Assembly (NCBI GenBank): GCA_008802785.1 | Contig: VUYT01000018.1 | Coordinates: 310,001-374,000, forward strand | Length of the DNA stretch: 64,000 nt | DNA from: Symmetrospora coprosmae | Taxonomy: Eukaryota > Basidiomycota > Cystobasidiomycetes > Symmetrosporaceae | Direction: 5' to 3' | In this document: piece after piece, positions 11,827 through 23,327 of the stretch | How positions within the stretch are numbered: position 1 is the first letter of the stretch | How the letters are laid out: each line of letters begins with the position of its first letter | Made by a program: the position numbers and the translations under genes | Notes under the pieces: model-generated | Seen by the model: the letters and a program-made list of their open reading frames with translations, nothing else | Told to the model about the DNA's origin: nothing | Databases searched by the model: none

Positions 11827-12773
11827 CTACGCGGCCAGCGCGAGGAGGAGACCGCCAGCGAGCATGCCCATGCCGGCCTTTGTGCCGACGGAAGCCGCGC
11901 CGGTAGCAGCGGGCGACGAGGCAGCAGCGGCGGCGGCGCTGTATTGCAGAGGTGAAGGTGTCAGTCAGCAAGGGGTCGCGCTCAACGCGAATGAGAGAAG
12001 AGGAGAGAGAGAGAGAGAGAGACGCACGCAATGCCAGAAGAGGCCGAGTTGGCGGCTGAGCGGGCCGAGGACGAGGGCGAGAAGGAGAGGGCAGCGGCGG
12101 ACGAGGTGGCGCTGGCGCGTGCGGAGGTCGAGCGCGTCATTGCGAGCGTCGCGGCGCTGCTGGAGCTCGAGCTGCTCGAGGCAGACGCATCCGCGTCGTT
12201 GCCATTGGCGGCAGCAGGGGCGGCGGCGGGCGCGGCACCCGTGCTGCTGCCCGTGCTGGCGGTGCAGTCGGTCGACGAGCCCGTCTGGATCGGGATGGCG
12301 CTCGAGTACTGCACTGCGCCGCTCGAGTCTGTCACCTTGATGGTGACGTCCTGGCCCGCGGCGAGCGTGACCATCCTGCGTTGCGCGTATCAGAGCCCTC
12401 GTGTCAGCCGTCTCGCGGTCGATGTTGTCCTCGGTGTCAATTGACCAGAATCAGAAGGGGCACTCACCACGTCACAGACATGCCCTGCTGCGTGTCGAGC
12501 TGGGCGAGCGCGGCGCCGGCAGGCTCGTTGCCGGGGATGATGGCGACGTAGAAGGGCGCGACACCGTCGGCCCACGAGAGCTGAACGGGCTGGCACTGTG
12601 TGTGGCGCGGACGAATCGATCCGATGCGGGTCAGCGGGAGCCTTCTCGAGTGTACAGCAGAGAGAGACAGCAGCACGCACCTGTACCATGGATGCCGGGC
12701 TGGCGACGGTGAGCGCATTGGCAGCTGCTGCGAGGGCGGCGACGGAGAAGAGGGCGTTGCGGGTAGAGATCAT
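11827..12773 (-). CDS. Secreted GPI-anchored Kre9/KNH-like Ser/Thr-rich protein
   Basis: Four exons on the minus strand: 12773-12681, 12595-12468, 12375-12028 and 11938-11827; about 226 aa. The start MISTRNALFSVAALAAAANA is a signal peptide. It is followed by a small beta domain (LTVASPASMVQCQPVQLSWA, FYVAIIPGNEPAG, then VTIKVTDSSGAVQYSSAIPI) of the Kre9/KNH1 N-terminal type (PF10342), then an Ala/Ser-rich low-complexity stalk and a hydrophobic C-terminal tail (GMGMLAGGLLLALAA) after small residues, a GPI-attachment signature. Such proteins are displayed at the plasma membrane or cross-linked into beta-glucan of the cell wall. The last exon supplies the GPI tail, so mis-splicing would turn it into a soluble protein. 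A CT repeat directly follows the donor of intron 3. Confidence 0.85.
12004..12022. repeat. GA/CT microsatellite inside intron
   Basis: About nine GA units on the plus strand, read as CT units in the intron of the minus-strand GPI gene immediately after the 5' splice site at 12027. Confidence 0.9.
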
Positions 12774-13789
12774 CGTGACGGTTGAGGTATGTGTTTTTGG
12801 TGTTGTCTTTGGTAGAGTTGCGGGCGCGAAGCTGGCTGGCTTTGGATGACTGTGCTGAGCGGACGAAGCAGAGAGAGAGAGAGAGTGGACTTGTGCTGGA
12901 GTGTGCGTGTGCAGCTAGCTGGCTAATCAATAGATGGCTAGGCTGGTCCTGTGCTGTGCTGTTTGCAGTGAGTGAGATGCGAGAAGCGGAGGAGAGCAGG
13001 GCAGGATGAGCAGGAAACGGAAGATCTCAGTAATAGAGAGCAGTGAGTGACGCGCGCAGTCAGTACAGAGTTGGGGGGCGGTGGCCTTTCGTTGCCTTGC
13101 GCTGGCCTGGCTTCCCCCAGTCCCAGCCCTTGTTTTTGGCTGGCGGGATGAGTCTCGCACCAGCCAGGGCAGGGCAGGGCAGAGAGACGCGCGCTGGCCA
13201 GCTGGCATGGCCCCCGTCTTTGAATGCCTCAAGGGACACCCGTGCCCGTGACGCCATCGCGTAGAGTACCATATAGAGCGAGAACATGCAAGCAGGCAGA
13301 GCAGCGCACTTCTGTCAGCTCGTCTGCTGTGTGCATCGTCTGCTAAGTGTCGCATCGTGCAGAGGGAACTCGGCCTCAGGCCTCCACCAGGGGAGCTCAG
13401 CCCGGGCATCGGCAGGTCGCGTCTTCAGGCGGCAGGCGCACCCATATAACACAACGCGGGTGCAGCAACGCAATGGCAGTCTGCGCAATGCGTGGTATAC
13501 AGAGCACGCGTCTAGATGCTCCTGTTGTTCGTGGGCAGCTCTCGCTGTTGCTGTTGCTGTTGCTGTCAGAGCCCAGAGCCGCTTTGCCACCGTGACGGCG
13601 GCTCTTGCTCTTTGCTTCTTGCCTGCCCGTCTTCACCTCCACCCGCTGGGCATCCCGCTGACAACGCTGGCACTGACTTCTCTGCGCAGTCTTGTCGCCG
13701 CACGACGCTGGCTGAGCGTGTCTAGCCTTGGACATGCTGCTGCTCCCGCTCCCGCTGCCGCTGCCGCTGTCCGGCCACGACCGACGACC
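12774..13789. other. Divergent promoter region, GPI protein / SLX1
   Basis: About 1 kb. Contains a GA tract at about 12870-12886 (CT-rich leader of the GPI gene), and a TGCTGT-type hexamer repeat near 13545-13567. The SLX1 frame stays open upstream to 13286 but reads as low-complexity and Cys-rich without family support, so I start SLX1 at 13790. Confidence 0.5.
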
Positions 13790-16519
13790 ATGTCCGTGAT
13801 GGAGCTGCTCGACGATCCCCTCTCGCTGTCCGAGAGCGAGGTCATGGCCGCCACCTCTGCAGGCGTGCTCACCGCGACGGCAGCTACAGCGCCAAGGAAC
13901 CTGTCGACGCTCGAGAACCACCACATCCCGCCTTTCTACGCGTGCTACCTCCTCCGCTCAAAGAAGAACGGCAAGTTCTCCAGGAGGACCTATGTCGGAT
14001 CGACGTGTGTTGCCCAGTTCCGAACTTCTCACGATCTTCCAGATGATAGCCTGTGTCGCGCGACTGAATGAACGAGGACTGCGTGGCATTGCATTGCAGC
14101 CCGGACCCGCCTAGACGGATACGCCAGCACAACGGCGACATCACGCAGGGAGCTTACAAGACGCGCATGGGCAGACCATGGGAGATGGAAGCGATCGTAC
14201 ATGGCTTTCCGAGCAAGCTTGCCGCCCTGCAGGTGGGCGTGTCCCCGACTCGGCTTCGACGGATGATCTGTGCCAGAATCAACACTGACTCAGCTTGCTG
14301 TGTCTCGGCACCAGTTCGAATGGGCATGGCAGGTGAGCACCTCTGCATGCCTCTACCCTAGGTGTCAAAGGCAACTGGGCTGACACTGTGACCTCCACCC
14401 GCAGAAAGCAGAGATATCGCGGCACCTCCGCCGTCCGCGCCCAGAACCCCTTCCCAACCAGAAGGGCAAGGGAAAGGAAAATGCCAGTGCCAAAGCGCTC
14501 TCGTACTTTCCCATCAAGGCCAAGAACGGCTCCCCTCTCTCCAAAATGTCCATCCTGCAGCGCCTGCTGGTCTGCGCGCCCTTCTCTCGGCTGTCGCTGT
14601 CCGTGCAGACCTTCAGCGCCGACTCGGAGAGCTGGTGGTTTACATGTGGTCCTTCGCACGAAGGCGCCATCGTCACCGCAGAAAACGGCGGGCCCGCAAT
14701 GACCGCAGGAGGTCGCAAGCTGAGCGCCGCTGCCCTTGCCAAGAGCGAGCACGAGCGCGCGATCACGAAGGGCTATCCCGCCCTGTCCAGGCCGGACGTC
14801 TCGCGCGTCGCCAGAGTGCACCGTCCAGAAGGGGTCGACGGCCGCCGGCTCCTGCGGGAAGCTCGAGCCGAGCGAGATGCGGCCCTGTTGAGCGGCGATG
14901 ACGAGATGGACAGAGCGTCGGCTTTGTCCCTGGCGGGCGTGAGCGTCCTGCATCCCATCGAAGTCGACGACGCCGCGTGGACCGAGCGCCACCTGACCAA
15001 GTGGGACGCCGTCGCCGAGCACGAGATGGCCGGCGGGGGAGACCTCGCCTGCGCCGTGTGCAGCGGCGAGATCGCCGACTCGTCCGACCACCTCGCATTC
15101 GCGCTGTGCCCGAGCAGCGGCGCCTGCACCGCCGTGGCGCACCTCGCGTGCCTGAGCCGCCACTTCCTCGCACACGAGGCAGCGGCTGCCCCTGCCTCTG
15201 CTTCACTTACTGCATCTGGTGGCGCGAGAGCGAGTGCAACCGCGCAGCCGCAGCCGCCCCTGCTGCCAGACCAGGGCGCGTGTCCTACGTGCAGCACCCC
15301 GCTGCGCTGGGGCGACATCGTCCGCGGGTGCTACCGGCGCAAAGCCAACGAGGCCGACGGCGGAGCAGCGCGGGCCAAGCGGCGGCGGCGTGAGGTACGC
15401 CTGAGGGACACGCTCGCGGCGCACAGGGAGGCGCTGAGCAGCGGATCGGACCTCGAGGAGTTTGAGCCCAAGCCCAATGCAGCGGCTGTGGCGCGCGCAG
15501 CCAAGGCGGCGGAGAGGAGGGCGGCGGCTGCGAGGAGGAAGAAGGAAAGACTGTCCGCGTCGGCGTCTGGGTCCGAAGCGGGATCCGGCGCGGACAGCGA
15601 GCCAGTCAAGAAGAAGAAGAGAGGAAGAGGAAAGACGGCGCCGGCTGGCGAGACGGTTACTGTTACAATAGTGAAGCGCACGACGGCACCTGCGAGCTCA
15701 AAGTCTGCGTCTACTAAGGCTGCTGCGGCTGCCAACAGCAAAGGAAAAGGGAAAGGCAAGGCTGTCTCAGCTGAGCCAGCAATCGAGCAAAGGCCCGACT
15801 CTGACAGCGAGGCATCGGAGCGATTCGACTTTGATACCGACGAGGACATGGTCGCCTCGAATAGCGCGCTTAAGGTGGGTCCACCAAAGGCAGCATCTCA
15901 AACCGCAGGCAGGAAGAAGGACTCCTTCAGCCCGGCTGTTGCCGGTGATCGCCGGGAGGCCAAAGACAAGGACAAAGGCAAGGCGCGGGCTGTCTCCCTG
16001 TCGGACCTCAGCTCGCTCAGCGACGACGACAGCGATCTCTACGGCGACGGGTCCGATGGAGAAGAGGCGTCCGACGAGGAGCGCGCGCTCGCTTTCCACG
16101 CCGCCGCGGAGGGTTCGCTCGAGATGCAGGCCGAGGATCTGAGCCTGGGCGACGGAAGTGATGGAGAGAGCGAGAGCGACCTGCCCCGCTTGCCTGGTCA
16201 GAAGCCGGACCTGCCCGAGAAGGATAAGGGCAAGGGCAGAGCCAAGACCCGTCTGGCCAGCAGTGACGACGACAGTGATATTGACGTCGTGCCCGTCATC
16301 AGGCAGGCAAGCAAATGGTCTCTCGACAGCCCTGGACCGAATCTGCCCACTCTCGCGTCGTCGTCGTCGACGTCGATGTCGACGAGCCCGACCAAGCGCA
16401 GGAAGGCAGCGGCGCGACCTCAACCATCGGGCGGTCTCGAGGTCACGCCAGAGAAGAAGCTCAGGCCCAACGCAGTGGCGAGCAGGAAGGAAGTCATTGA
16501 CATTTCCGATTCCGACTGA
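13790..16519 (+). CDS. SLX1: SLX1 structure-specific endonuclease, GIY-YIG catalytic subunit
   Basis: Four exons: 13790-14004, 14100-14232, 14315-14332 (18 nt) and 14405-16519; about 826 aa. The GIY-YIG core is [11 protein letters not shown]...RRTYVGST, then [23 protein letters not shown] and FEWAWQ; the micro-exon encodes exactly FEWAWQ. A second region with [10 protein letters not shown]...[21 protein letters not shown] and [19 protein letters not shown] is the SLX1 C-terminal RING/PHD-like zinc domain. With SLX4 it cuts branched DNA such as Holliday junctions and 5' flaps in the nucleus. Family members are often 300-450 aa; here about 480 further residues follow, charged and Ser/Asp-rich, ending EVIDISDSD at the stop codon, which resembles a SUMO-interacting motif. 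Start chosen at the ATG nearest the conserved core. The 3' end converges on SRRM1, 227 bases away. Confidence 0.93.
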
Positions 16520-16745
16520 GTCAGGTCATGAGTACAGCCGTTATCTGTACGTTGATGTCTGTACCGTTTTCGGCGGCTGCGCACCGCTATCCACACACAC
16601 GCATGCCCTTCCAGCCAGCTCATTTCCTCAGTCCGCTCTCCGCGCTTTCAATCGCGCTTTGAGGTCGTCCTCTTTCGTATTCTGCAGATTGCAGGTCGCC
16701 AGACGTGGGATTCAGCCGCTGTCGAATGAGCCTATCCGCTTCCAG

Positions 16746-18102
16746 TCACGATAGGCTGACCTGTTCGTCCGAGTCCGGCGCGCGCTCCCTCTCCGTCTTG
16801 CGGTCACTTGTGCGCTCACGGCTGCGCGACCTGCTCCTCGACGGCGAGCGCTGGCGTCTGCTTTCGTCCCTTCCCTCGGGACGGCCCGCGCCGCGCCTGT
16901 CGTCTCTGTGGTCTGACCGTCTGCGCCGCGGAGGCGAGCTAGAACGGGATCTCGACCTTGATCTCGACGTTGACCTCGATCTAGATTGTAATCGGGTCGC
17001 GCGCTTGCCCTTTCCGTCATCGCCCTTTGGCGTCGTGTCGCGTCCTCTGGAGCTGCGTTGCGGCGCACCGGCAGCAGGCGACTCTGCGCGGCGGCGGCGC
17101 GGTGGACTGCGAGAGCGCGAGCGCGAGCGCTCCCGGGCACGCATGGGCGGCGTCGGCCGGCGACGGTGGTAGCGCTCCTCGTCGTCATTGTCGTCATACC
17201 GGCGGCGCTGCGGTGGCGGCGGCCTGTCTTCTCTGCGCGGCTGGTACGTGTCTCGGCCCTGGGACCCGCCTCTGCCGTTGGCATTGTTGTCGAAGCGACT
17301 GCCGTTGCTCCTGCCGTAGCCGCCTGGTGCGCCTCCCGCAGCTCGCTGATCCCGCTCGCGGCCCCCTCGCTCGCGCTGCCGGACGGCATCGACCTCGCGC
17401 TGTTTGCGCTCCTCAGTCTGCGTCCGGATCAGGGCCAGCTCGTCCAGGCGGGCTTTCTCCTCCTGCCGCCGACGCATCTCCTCCTTCTTTTGCTCAATAA
17501 ACACTGCTGGCACTTTGACGGGCGACTCCTGCGCAGAGAGGAGCAGAGACCACAGCTCTATCATGAACGGCTCGGTCTGCTTGTCGAGGAAGCCGAGGAG
17601 CGAGATCATCATCTTTTTGGCGTCGACGATCTGCGCGCGCGTGGGCACGCAACGAAGCCATGGAGGGAGCACAGGAGCACTGCCGTGTCAGCTTTGTGCA
17701 CGGCTTTCTGCGTCTGTCGGGGCCGGCTGCAGCGAGGTAAGATCGGGAATAGGAGGGGAGGTACGCACCGGATTCGCCTCATCCTCGAGCAGGCCGGCCA
17801 CGTACTCGATGACGACCTCGTCTTCAAAGCCTAGGAGATCCAAGCATTTTTTAGCAATCCACGGCTTCATGACGCTCAGCTCGACCTTGCGCATGTCGAC
17901 CTTGTGTGTGTATGTATCCAGGGTGGGTGGACGCGGGGAGTGAGTATTCACCTGTAAGCCTCGATGGGGCGATGAGAGAGAGAGAGAGATGGCGCACCTT
18001 CTGATTGAACGAGGGAGGGAACTTCATTGTGCGCAGCAGTTTCTTCTCCTTGTCGCCGAAGCGGATGTCCTGGGTGGACGAGGTGCCCTTGAACGAGTCC
18101 AT
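16746..18102 (-). CDS. SRRM1: PWI-domain splicing coactivator, SRRM1-like
   Basis: Three exons on the minus strand: 18102-17998, 17900-17769 and 17630-16746; about 373 aa. Residues about 35-125 form a PWI domain: VDMRKVELSVMKPWIAKKC, LGFEDEVVIEYVAGLLED, KKMMISLLGFLDKQTEPFM and ELWSLLLSAQES. The Pro-Trp-Ile core is exactly present (KPWIAKK). The rest is a charged helical stretch (EEMRRRQEEKARLDEL) followed by a long Arg/Ser/Asp-rich tail (RSRSRSRSPPRRRRAES, SRSTSRSRSRSRSSS). PWI plus RS tail defines SRm160/SRRM1, a nuclear RNA-binding splicing and 3'-end-formation coactivator. Introns are 97 and 138 nt. The divergent promoter shared with the mitochondrial MGR3-like gene is about 260 bases. Pre-mRNA factor PRP38 also has an RS tail but lacks PWI, so it is excluded. 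Confidence 0.92.
17974..17989. repeat. GA/CT microsatellite inside SRRM1 intron 1
   Basis: Run of GA on the plus strand, i.e. CT in the SRRM1 pre-mRNA, starting a few bases after the 5' splice site at 17997. Confidence 0.85.
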
Positions 18103-18361
18103 ATCTCACGGGGTGGGGTCCGATGGAGTGGAGGAGGAAGGCTGACGACGACGCTCTGTGTGATGTTCTGACTGTCGACTGTCGAGTGTCGAGTGTTGAT
18201 GATTTGTGGTGGGAGGGAGAGAAGCAGCGAGGAGCGGCCGCCCTCTTCTGGGACTGGCTGGTGGGCATCAGGGTACAGAGGAACCACAAGGGGTGGGTGA
18301 AGCTCTTTCATGCACCAACCCGGGAACAGCATCAGTCACACCATCCAAGATCGTCGCTGTC

Positions 18362-19970
18362 ATGACGGCAACGGCAGGAAAGACGCTCCTCGACAGCATG
18401 CTCCGCTCGCAAGCTAGAGCTCCCTGCGCGCGCCGGATCTCATCGACATCGTCATCGTCCTCGTCCTCGTCCTCATCACGCAGGAGCTCTTCAAGTCCAA
18501 CAGTCCAGACTTCGCGGTCACGGCCGGCTATCGCCCACGGACAACGTCCTCCGTGTCCGCTCGCGTCCTCCGCAAGGCCTGTGGCGTCCTCCTCTCGCCC
18601 TTCCATCCTGGCATCATCCTCAGCCCGCCGAGCATACGCCACCGCGAGCTCGTCGTCGCCTGTCAGTGCGACGCGCGCGCAGAGCAGCGGCGTGCGCGTA
18701 GGCACCCTCTTCCTCGCCCTCTCCATCCTCGGCATTGGCGCGACGTCGATCGGGCTATACGACTACTTTACTTCGCTGCAGACATGGCCGAAAGAGCTGC
18801 GGACCGAGCTGCGCGCCGCGCTCCGGTCCAAATCGCGGCAGGACTATGTGCATGCGCACAAGAACTTCAGGAAAGCGTGGGAGAAGGCCCTCTCCCCAGA
18901 GTTCGCGGACCAGCTCGGCCTGCTCAAGATCACCGGCATTGGGATCGCGTGGGCCGAGATGCTCGAAGAGGCGGCGAGGCGCGCAGACGAAGGGAGCATC
19001 ACAAACGCCCGCACCGAGGCGTACGAGGTCCTTGCAGAGACGTTCAACTGGGCGAGAGAGAAGCTCAATGCCGACACGAACGGCGTGGCCACGCCTCAGC
19101 AGCGGCTGAGAGGCGTTGCCATTGCAGTCAAGCTGGCAGACACGGCAGAAGGGCAGAGGGAGCTCGATTCACAGACAGAGGAACAGCTGACGTGGGCAGT
19201 GTGCGTGCGGAATCACCTCCGATTCCTCTCTCGAGACACTCAAACGCTGATATCGATTCCCGAAACATCACGTCCGCTTCTCGACCGCAGCGAGGAGGTC
19301 CTCCGCGTCACGCAAGCCGGGGCAGTCAAGCCTGAAAAGTCGTCGGTCGACTCTGGCGTGCTCGTCGGCGAGCTGGAACTGCCATCCTGGGTGACAAAGT
19401 CCGATATCGGTGCGACTCTCGAATCTCTCGGGAATCTGTACGCCCGCAAAGGGAATGTCGAGTACGCAATGCCGCTGTATCTGCAGTCGATTTCGCTGCT
19501 CCTGCCCCCGGCCCAAGCCAAGAAACCCGAGCCGTCTGTTGGGGACAAGTGCCACGCGGCCACCATTGTCAGTCTGTCCTCGTCGGGACCGCGCACCCCT
19601 GTATTGAAAGCTGAACTGATTCTCCTTTTCCCCTCTGCTCCCGCAGATGAACAACCTATCTTCGCTAATCGCGTCGGCGCCCACTGCACCATCGACCAAC
19701 ATCCCGCAGGGCACGCAGGCGTTCGCATGGGCAAGCAAGGCCTCGCAGATTGCGAAAGCGGCAATCGCGTCGGCGTCAGAGCTCGACACCGAGGTCAACA
19801 CGTGCAAACCCGTGCTGACCGTCGCGCTGTACAACCTGGGCATGCTCAGGCTCATGGAGGGGGACAAGCAGGGCGCAAAGGGCTTCCTGGACGAAGCAAA
19901 GGCGAAAGCCAAGGAGTGGGGCCTGAAGGACGCAGAATTCAGGGCGGCAGAAGTGATCAAGTCGTTGTAG
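18362..19970 (+). CDS. MGR3: Mitochondrial TPR protein, Mgr3-like
   Basis: Two exons, 18362-19567 and 19647-19970; about 509 aa. The N-terminal ~115 residues are Ser/Arg-rich with no early acids, a mitochondrial presequence. A membrane span follows (GTLFLALSILGIGATSIGLY), then YDYFTSLQTWPKELRTELR and a tetratricopeptide-type helical array (DYVHAHKNFRKAWEKAL, ATLESLGNLYARKGNVEYAM, VALYNLGMLRLMEGDKQGAK). One membrane span plus TPRs in this order is the layout of yeast Mgr3, an adaptor that helps the inner-membrane i-AAA protease Yme1 recognise substrates. Substrate delivery to Yme1 is inferred from the family. The single intron (79 nt) falls between two TPR-containing parts. Head-to-head with SRRM1. 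Confidence 0.8.
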
Positions 19971-20184
19971 AGCGGACTGTGCTGCGTGGCAATGGCATGG
20001 AAGGCCAGGAGAAGGCTAGCCTGTGCATCTCGCATCCTTGACATACCCTCATACGTGCTTGCCTTTTTTTTTGCCACTTGTCGTCCGCGAGAGAGATACA
20101 TACGAGAACGCCCGTGCGCCGTACTCTTTACACCACTTCTACCATCGCACAGTCCATTCACCTCACCTATACAAGGCTCACACC

Positions 20185-21334
20185 ATGTACCGAAGAGCTG
20201 TGTCATCCGTCGCACGCAGTGCTCTGCGCACCTCCACGCCTGCGCCTCTCCCAGCAGCAGCGCTCAGGGCAGCCCGCACCGGCCGAGCGCTCCCAGCGGC
20301 GACGTCGTCTTGCACCCGCAGCTTCAAGAGCTCGACAAGCCGGCTCAGCCACGGCGAAAGTGCGCACACGTCTTGCTCCGCTGACTTTCTGCTAGCTACG
20401 CTGGCTCGAGGCTGATCCTGTCCGCGCTTGCGCTTGCGCTACCCGCAGACGACGCGGCGCTGTCTGCGAAACTGGCCTCGGAGCTCGAGTACGAGCGCAA
20501 CGAGGGCGGCGACAATGCGGCCACCTCTGTCGAGAGCGCTGGACAGAGCGAGCCCGAGTTCCTGACGGCCTTCAAGGCGTCCGGGATCTGGAGCATCGAG
20601 GACAAGAGCGGAGCAGACGAGGTCGCGCTCACGCGGCGGTTCGGGAACGAGCACATCAAGGTCCTCTTCAGCATTGCCGACATTGACAACTCGCCGGAGA
20701 ACGAGAACGACCCAGAGCAGGAGCCAGAGGAGGGTGCGGAGGCAGCTGCAGCTGCAGAGGCCGCGGAGCCGGCGGAGGAGAGCGAAGAGGACGATAGCTC
20801 GAGCGAGAGCCTCCCCATCCGGACGGCCATCACCATCTCGAAGGTGCGTGCACACGCGAGCACTGACTTGCGTGTGCGCTCAAGCTGACACGGCCTGCGC
20901 GCTTCTTCCGCTTTCCGCTTCTCAGGGCGCCGGACAGGGTGCAATGACCATCGATGCGGTCGCGCAGGACGGCGTCTTCCTCGTCGACAACATCTCACTC
21001 TACAAGGACGAGAAGCTCGCAACGGACCTTACGTCCGAGGCCGACTGGAGCCGGCGCGGTCTCTACATGGGCCCGGCAGTGAGTACCGCACTATGTACTC
21101 GCGGCTCGAAAGGTGCAAAGATGCGAGCATGCCTGAACTGAGATGACCGGGTCCTGCCTTCAACCTCAGTTCGACCACCTCGACGAGGCGCTCCAGACCG
21201 ACTTTGAGAACTTCCTCGAGGAGCGCGGCATCGACAGCAATCTTGCCCTCTTCATCCCCGACCTGGCAGAGTACAAGGAGCAGAAGGAGTATGTCCAGTG
21301 GCTCGAGAACGTAAAGTCATTTATCGATGCGTAA
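20185..21334 (+). CDS. MAM33: Mitochondrial acidic matrix protein MAM33 (p32/gC1qR family)
   Basis: Four exons: 20185-20359, 20449-20843, 20926-21078 and 21170-21334; about 295 aa. N-terminus MYRRAVSSVARSALRTSTP is a mitochondrial targeting peptide. The p32 fold is seen as ALSAKLASELEYERN, EFLTAFKASGIWSIEDK, EVALTRRFGNEHIKVLFSIAD, a long acidic loop (about residues 145-180), then GAMTIDAVAQDGVFLVDNIS and the C-terminal helix LDEALQTDFENFLEERGID. Family members form an acidic doughnut trimer in the matrix and assist mitochondrial ribosome assembly and oxidative phosphorylation. All splice phases agree. The 3' end faces TXNL1-like gene with about 180 bases between stop codons. Confidence 0.93.
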
Positions 21335-21514
21335 GGAGAGACGCAGCATGATCTATCAAGCACCCTACATGCCAATAGAGGTTATCAGCCGAGGGAGCTG
21401 TTTCCGAGACTGCGTGCGGGGCCGATGAGTTCGAGGCAGGCTGTATGCCTGCAGACATCAAGCCCCGACTTGCGCTAGGTGCTACACACGATTCACTTCA
21501 CGTCAAATGGTGCC

Positions 21515-22712
21515 CTACTCCTCCTGGTTGCGCAGATTTGTCATTGCCGCGGTGGCCGTCTCGAGCGAGCCAAAGAGCTCCAATTTATCGATGCGCGTTA
21601 CATCTCCGCCGCCCTGGTTGTCGGCGACAAAGATCTGGGGTGGCGATGCGGGTTCAGCTACTGCCTGTGTACCCCATCCATCCAACCGCTCAGACAAGCC
21701 CTGCCAGACTCACCGACACGCTGTTTGCCTTCTGGAACTTGACGTATCGCGTCAAGACGAGCTGCTTGCCGAGGGCCTGGTCCCGCGTGAGCTCCACCTC
21801 CATTGCCGCTGGTCCGCTCGTCGCCTCGTCAAAACCGATGCCATTGGCGTCATTGAAGACCTTGAGCGTCTTTGGCGCCTTGTCGACCTCGCCCTCCTTG
21901 GTTGTTAGGCGGAACGCAAAGAGCTTCACGTTCTGGAGGAAGGAGATGGAGAGCAGGAGCTGCTCATCTGCGTCCGACTCGAGGTAACCTTCCTTGTCAT
22001 CCGACGAAAGAAGCGACTTGAGCGTGTGCGTGGACGACTCGTTCAGGCATAGCGTTTGCGACGCGTCGATCTGGTCGTTGAGCGGTCCCTGTGGCGTGAT
22101 TTAACTGAGATCAGTACAAGGTGAAGCAGCGCGGTGTGCCTGTTCAAGCCCGCTCACATGGCCCTGCAGTGCCTTGTCCTGCGGCGCCTGTGCCCCGCTT
22201 GCGGATTCGACGTAGTTGCGCTGAGGCGGTCCTGCATGCTTGCGGATGGCGGCTTCAATGGCAGCCGGGTTGGCGCCCTTGATGGTTTCGAGGATCTGGC
22301 GGTTCTTAATGAAGACGAAGGTGGGCATGGCGGACTGCGGTGTTTCCATCAGAGGGTCGAGCAGGTCAGGTCTGCGGTGCCAGGAAGGTCGGCCAGGCAC
22401 AGACCACGCTCACAACGCGATACGCCTGCGCTATGGGCCGCGCGGCGTCGACATCGCACTTGGCAAAGATGGCCTGTCTGTACTCGTTGCTCCATGCTTC
22501 GTACCGCGGTGCTATAGCCTGCAGGTCGAGCCCATCGTCGTCAGCAGTGGCCAGTGGTCGCGTCCGCACGTGGTTAGTGCTGAGCCGCTCCTCACTTTGC
22601 AAGGTCCGCACCAGGAAGCTGTAAAGTCAATGACGAGCAAGCGGTCACTGCCTGCGCGCGAGAATGCGCCATCGAGGTCGCGCTGCTGCTGGATGATCGT
22701 GATCTGAGACAT
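21515..22712 (-). CDS. TXL1: Thioredoxin-like protein with PITH domain (TXNL1 / Txl1)
   Basis: Five exons on the minus strand: 22712-22596, 22518-22414, 22334-22158, 22088-21714 and 21634-21515; about 297 aa. Residues 1-110 are a thioredoxin fold with the redox motif WCGPC (FTASWCGPCK) and cis-Pro region AMPTFVFIKNRQ. Residues about 130-297 form a PITH domain (NDQIDASQTLCLNESS, LLLSISFLQNVKLFAFRL, KFQKANSVSIFVADNQGG, RIDKLELFG). This pairing is diagnostic for TXNL1/Txl1, a cytosolic and nuclear thioredoxin that docks on the 26S proteasome. The first intron splits right after the CxxC loop. Shares a divergent promoter with the GT25-like gene. Confidence 0.94.
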
Positions 22713-23327
22713 ATCAGAGTGATGGGCGACTGTCCAAGCCACGGAGAGACGCCGTGACGTCGGCTGCGGCTCGTCTCCTTCACTGTTGGTGCTCAGCAGG
22801 TGGTGCTCGAAGTGTATCGCAACGGACAACGGATCAGACGAGCACTATGAGCTGCTACGTCTCGATGACATCTCGGATAGCGCAGCCAGTACCAGCAACT
22901 CTGTCGTGCCTCTTGACCCTTGCGGAAGATGGGATCCGGATCCCTCCCCGTCCAACAATTCCGGCACGCACACCTGTTTGGCCGCAACGCCTTCGGAAGC
23001 CCAATGCGGCTGACGATATGATAACAGCTTGCTGCGCTTTCCGAGATGACTGAAGGGGGCAGAGGTGTCTCTCCTCTTGTGCAATTGCTCTTCTGCGTAT
23101 AGCCCTGGAAGATCCCTCAGCCGTTCCCTCTCAGTCTGTGACACACGAACCTCGAGCTCTCTCATCTCTTTCCTACGCCGTCGAGTCGACTTCTCCGCCG
23201 GTTGTCCGCCGCTGCCATCTCCCCTTCTTGCCAACTTCCGCTCCTCAACCTGGCTGCAAGTCTGCCGTTTGGAGCCGCAAAAGCTGGCGGCTCTGCGACA
23301 CAATCTCGAGCTCCGAGTCGTCGCATC
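22713..23327. other. Divergent promoter, TXL1 / GT25-like gene
   Basis: About 615 bases with CT-rich stretches near 23160-23260, probably the 5' leader of the glycosyltransferase gene. No further feature recognised. Confidence 0.45.

Noticed and set aside
13286-13789. Upstream extension of the SLX1 frame
   Set aside because: Open and in frame but Cys/Arg-rich low complexity, not like SLX1 N-termini; contains a TGCTGT repeat.
14279-15175. 298-codon minus-strand frame opposite SLX1
   Set aside because: Lies antisense to the conserved GIY-YIG/zinc coding exons and has shadow-frame composition.
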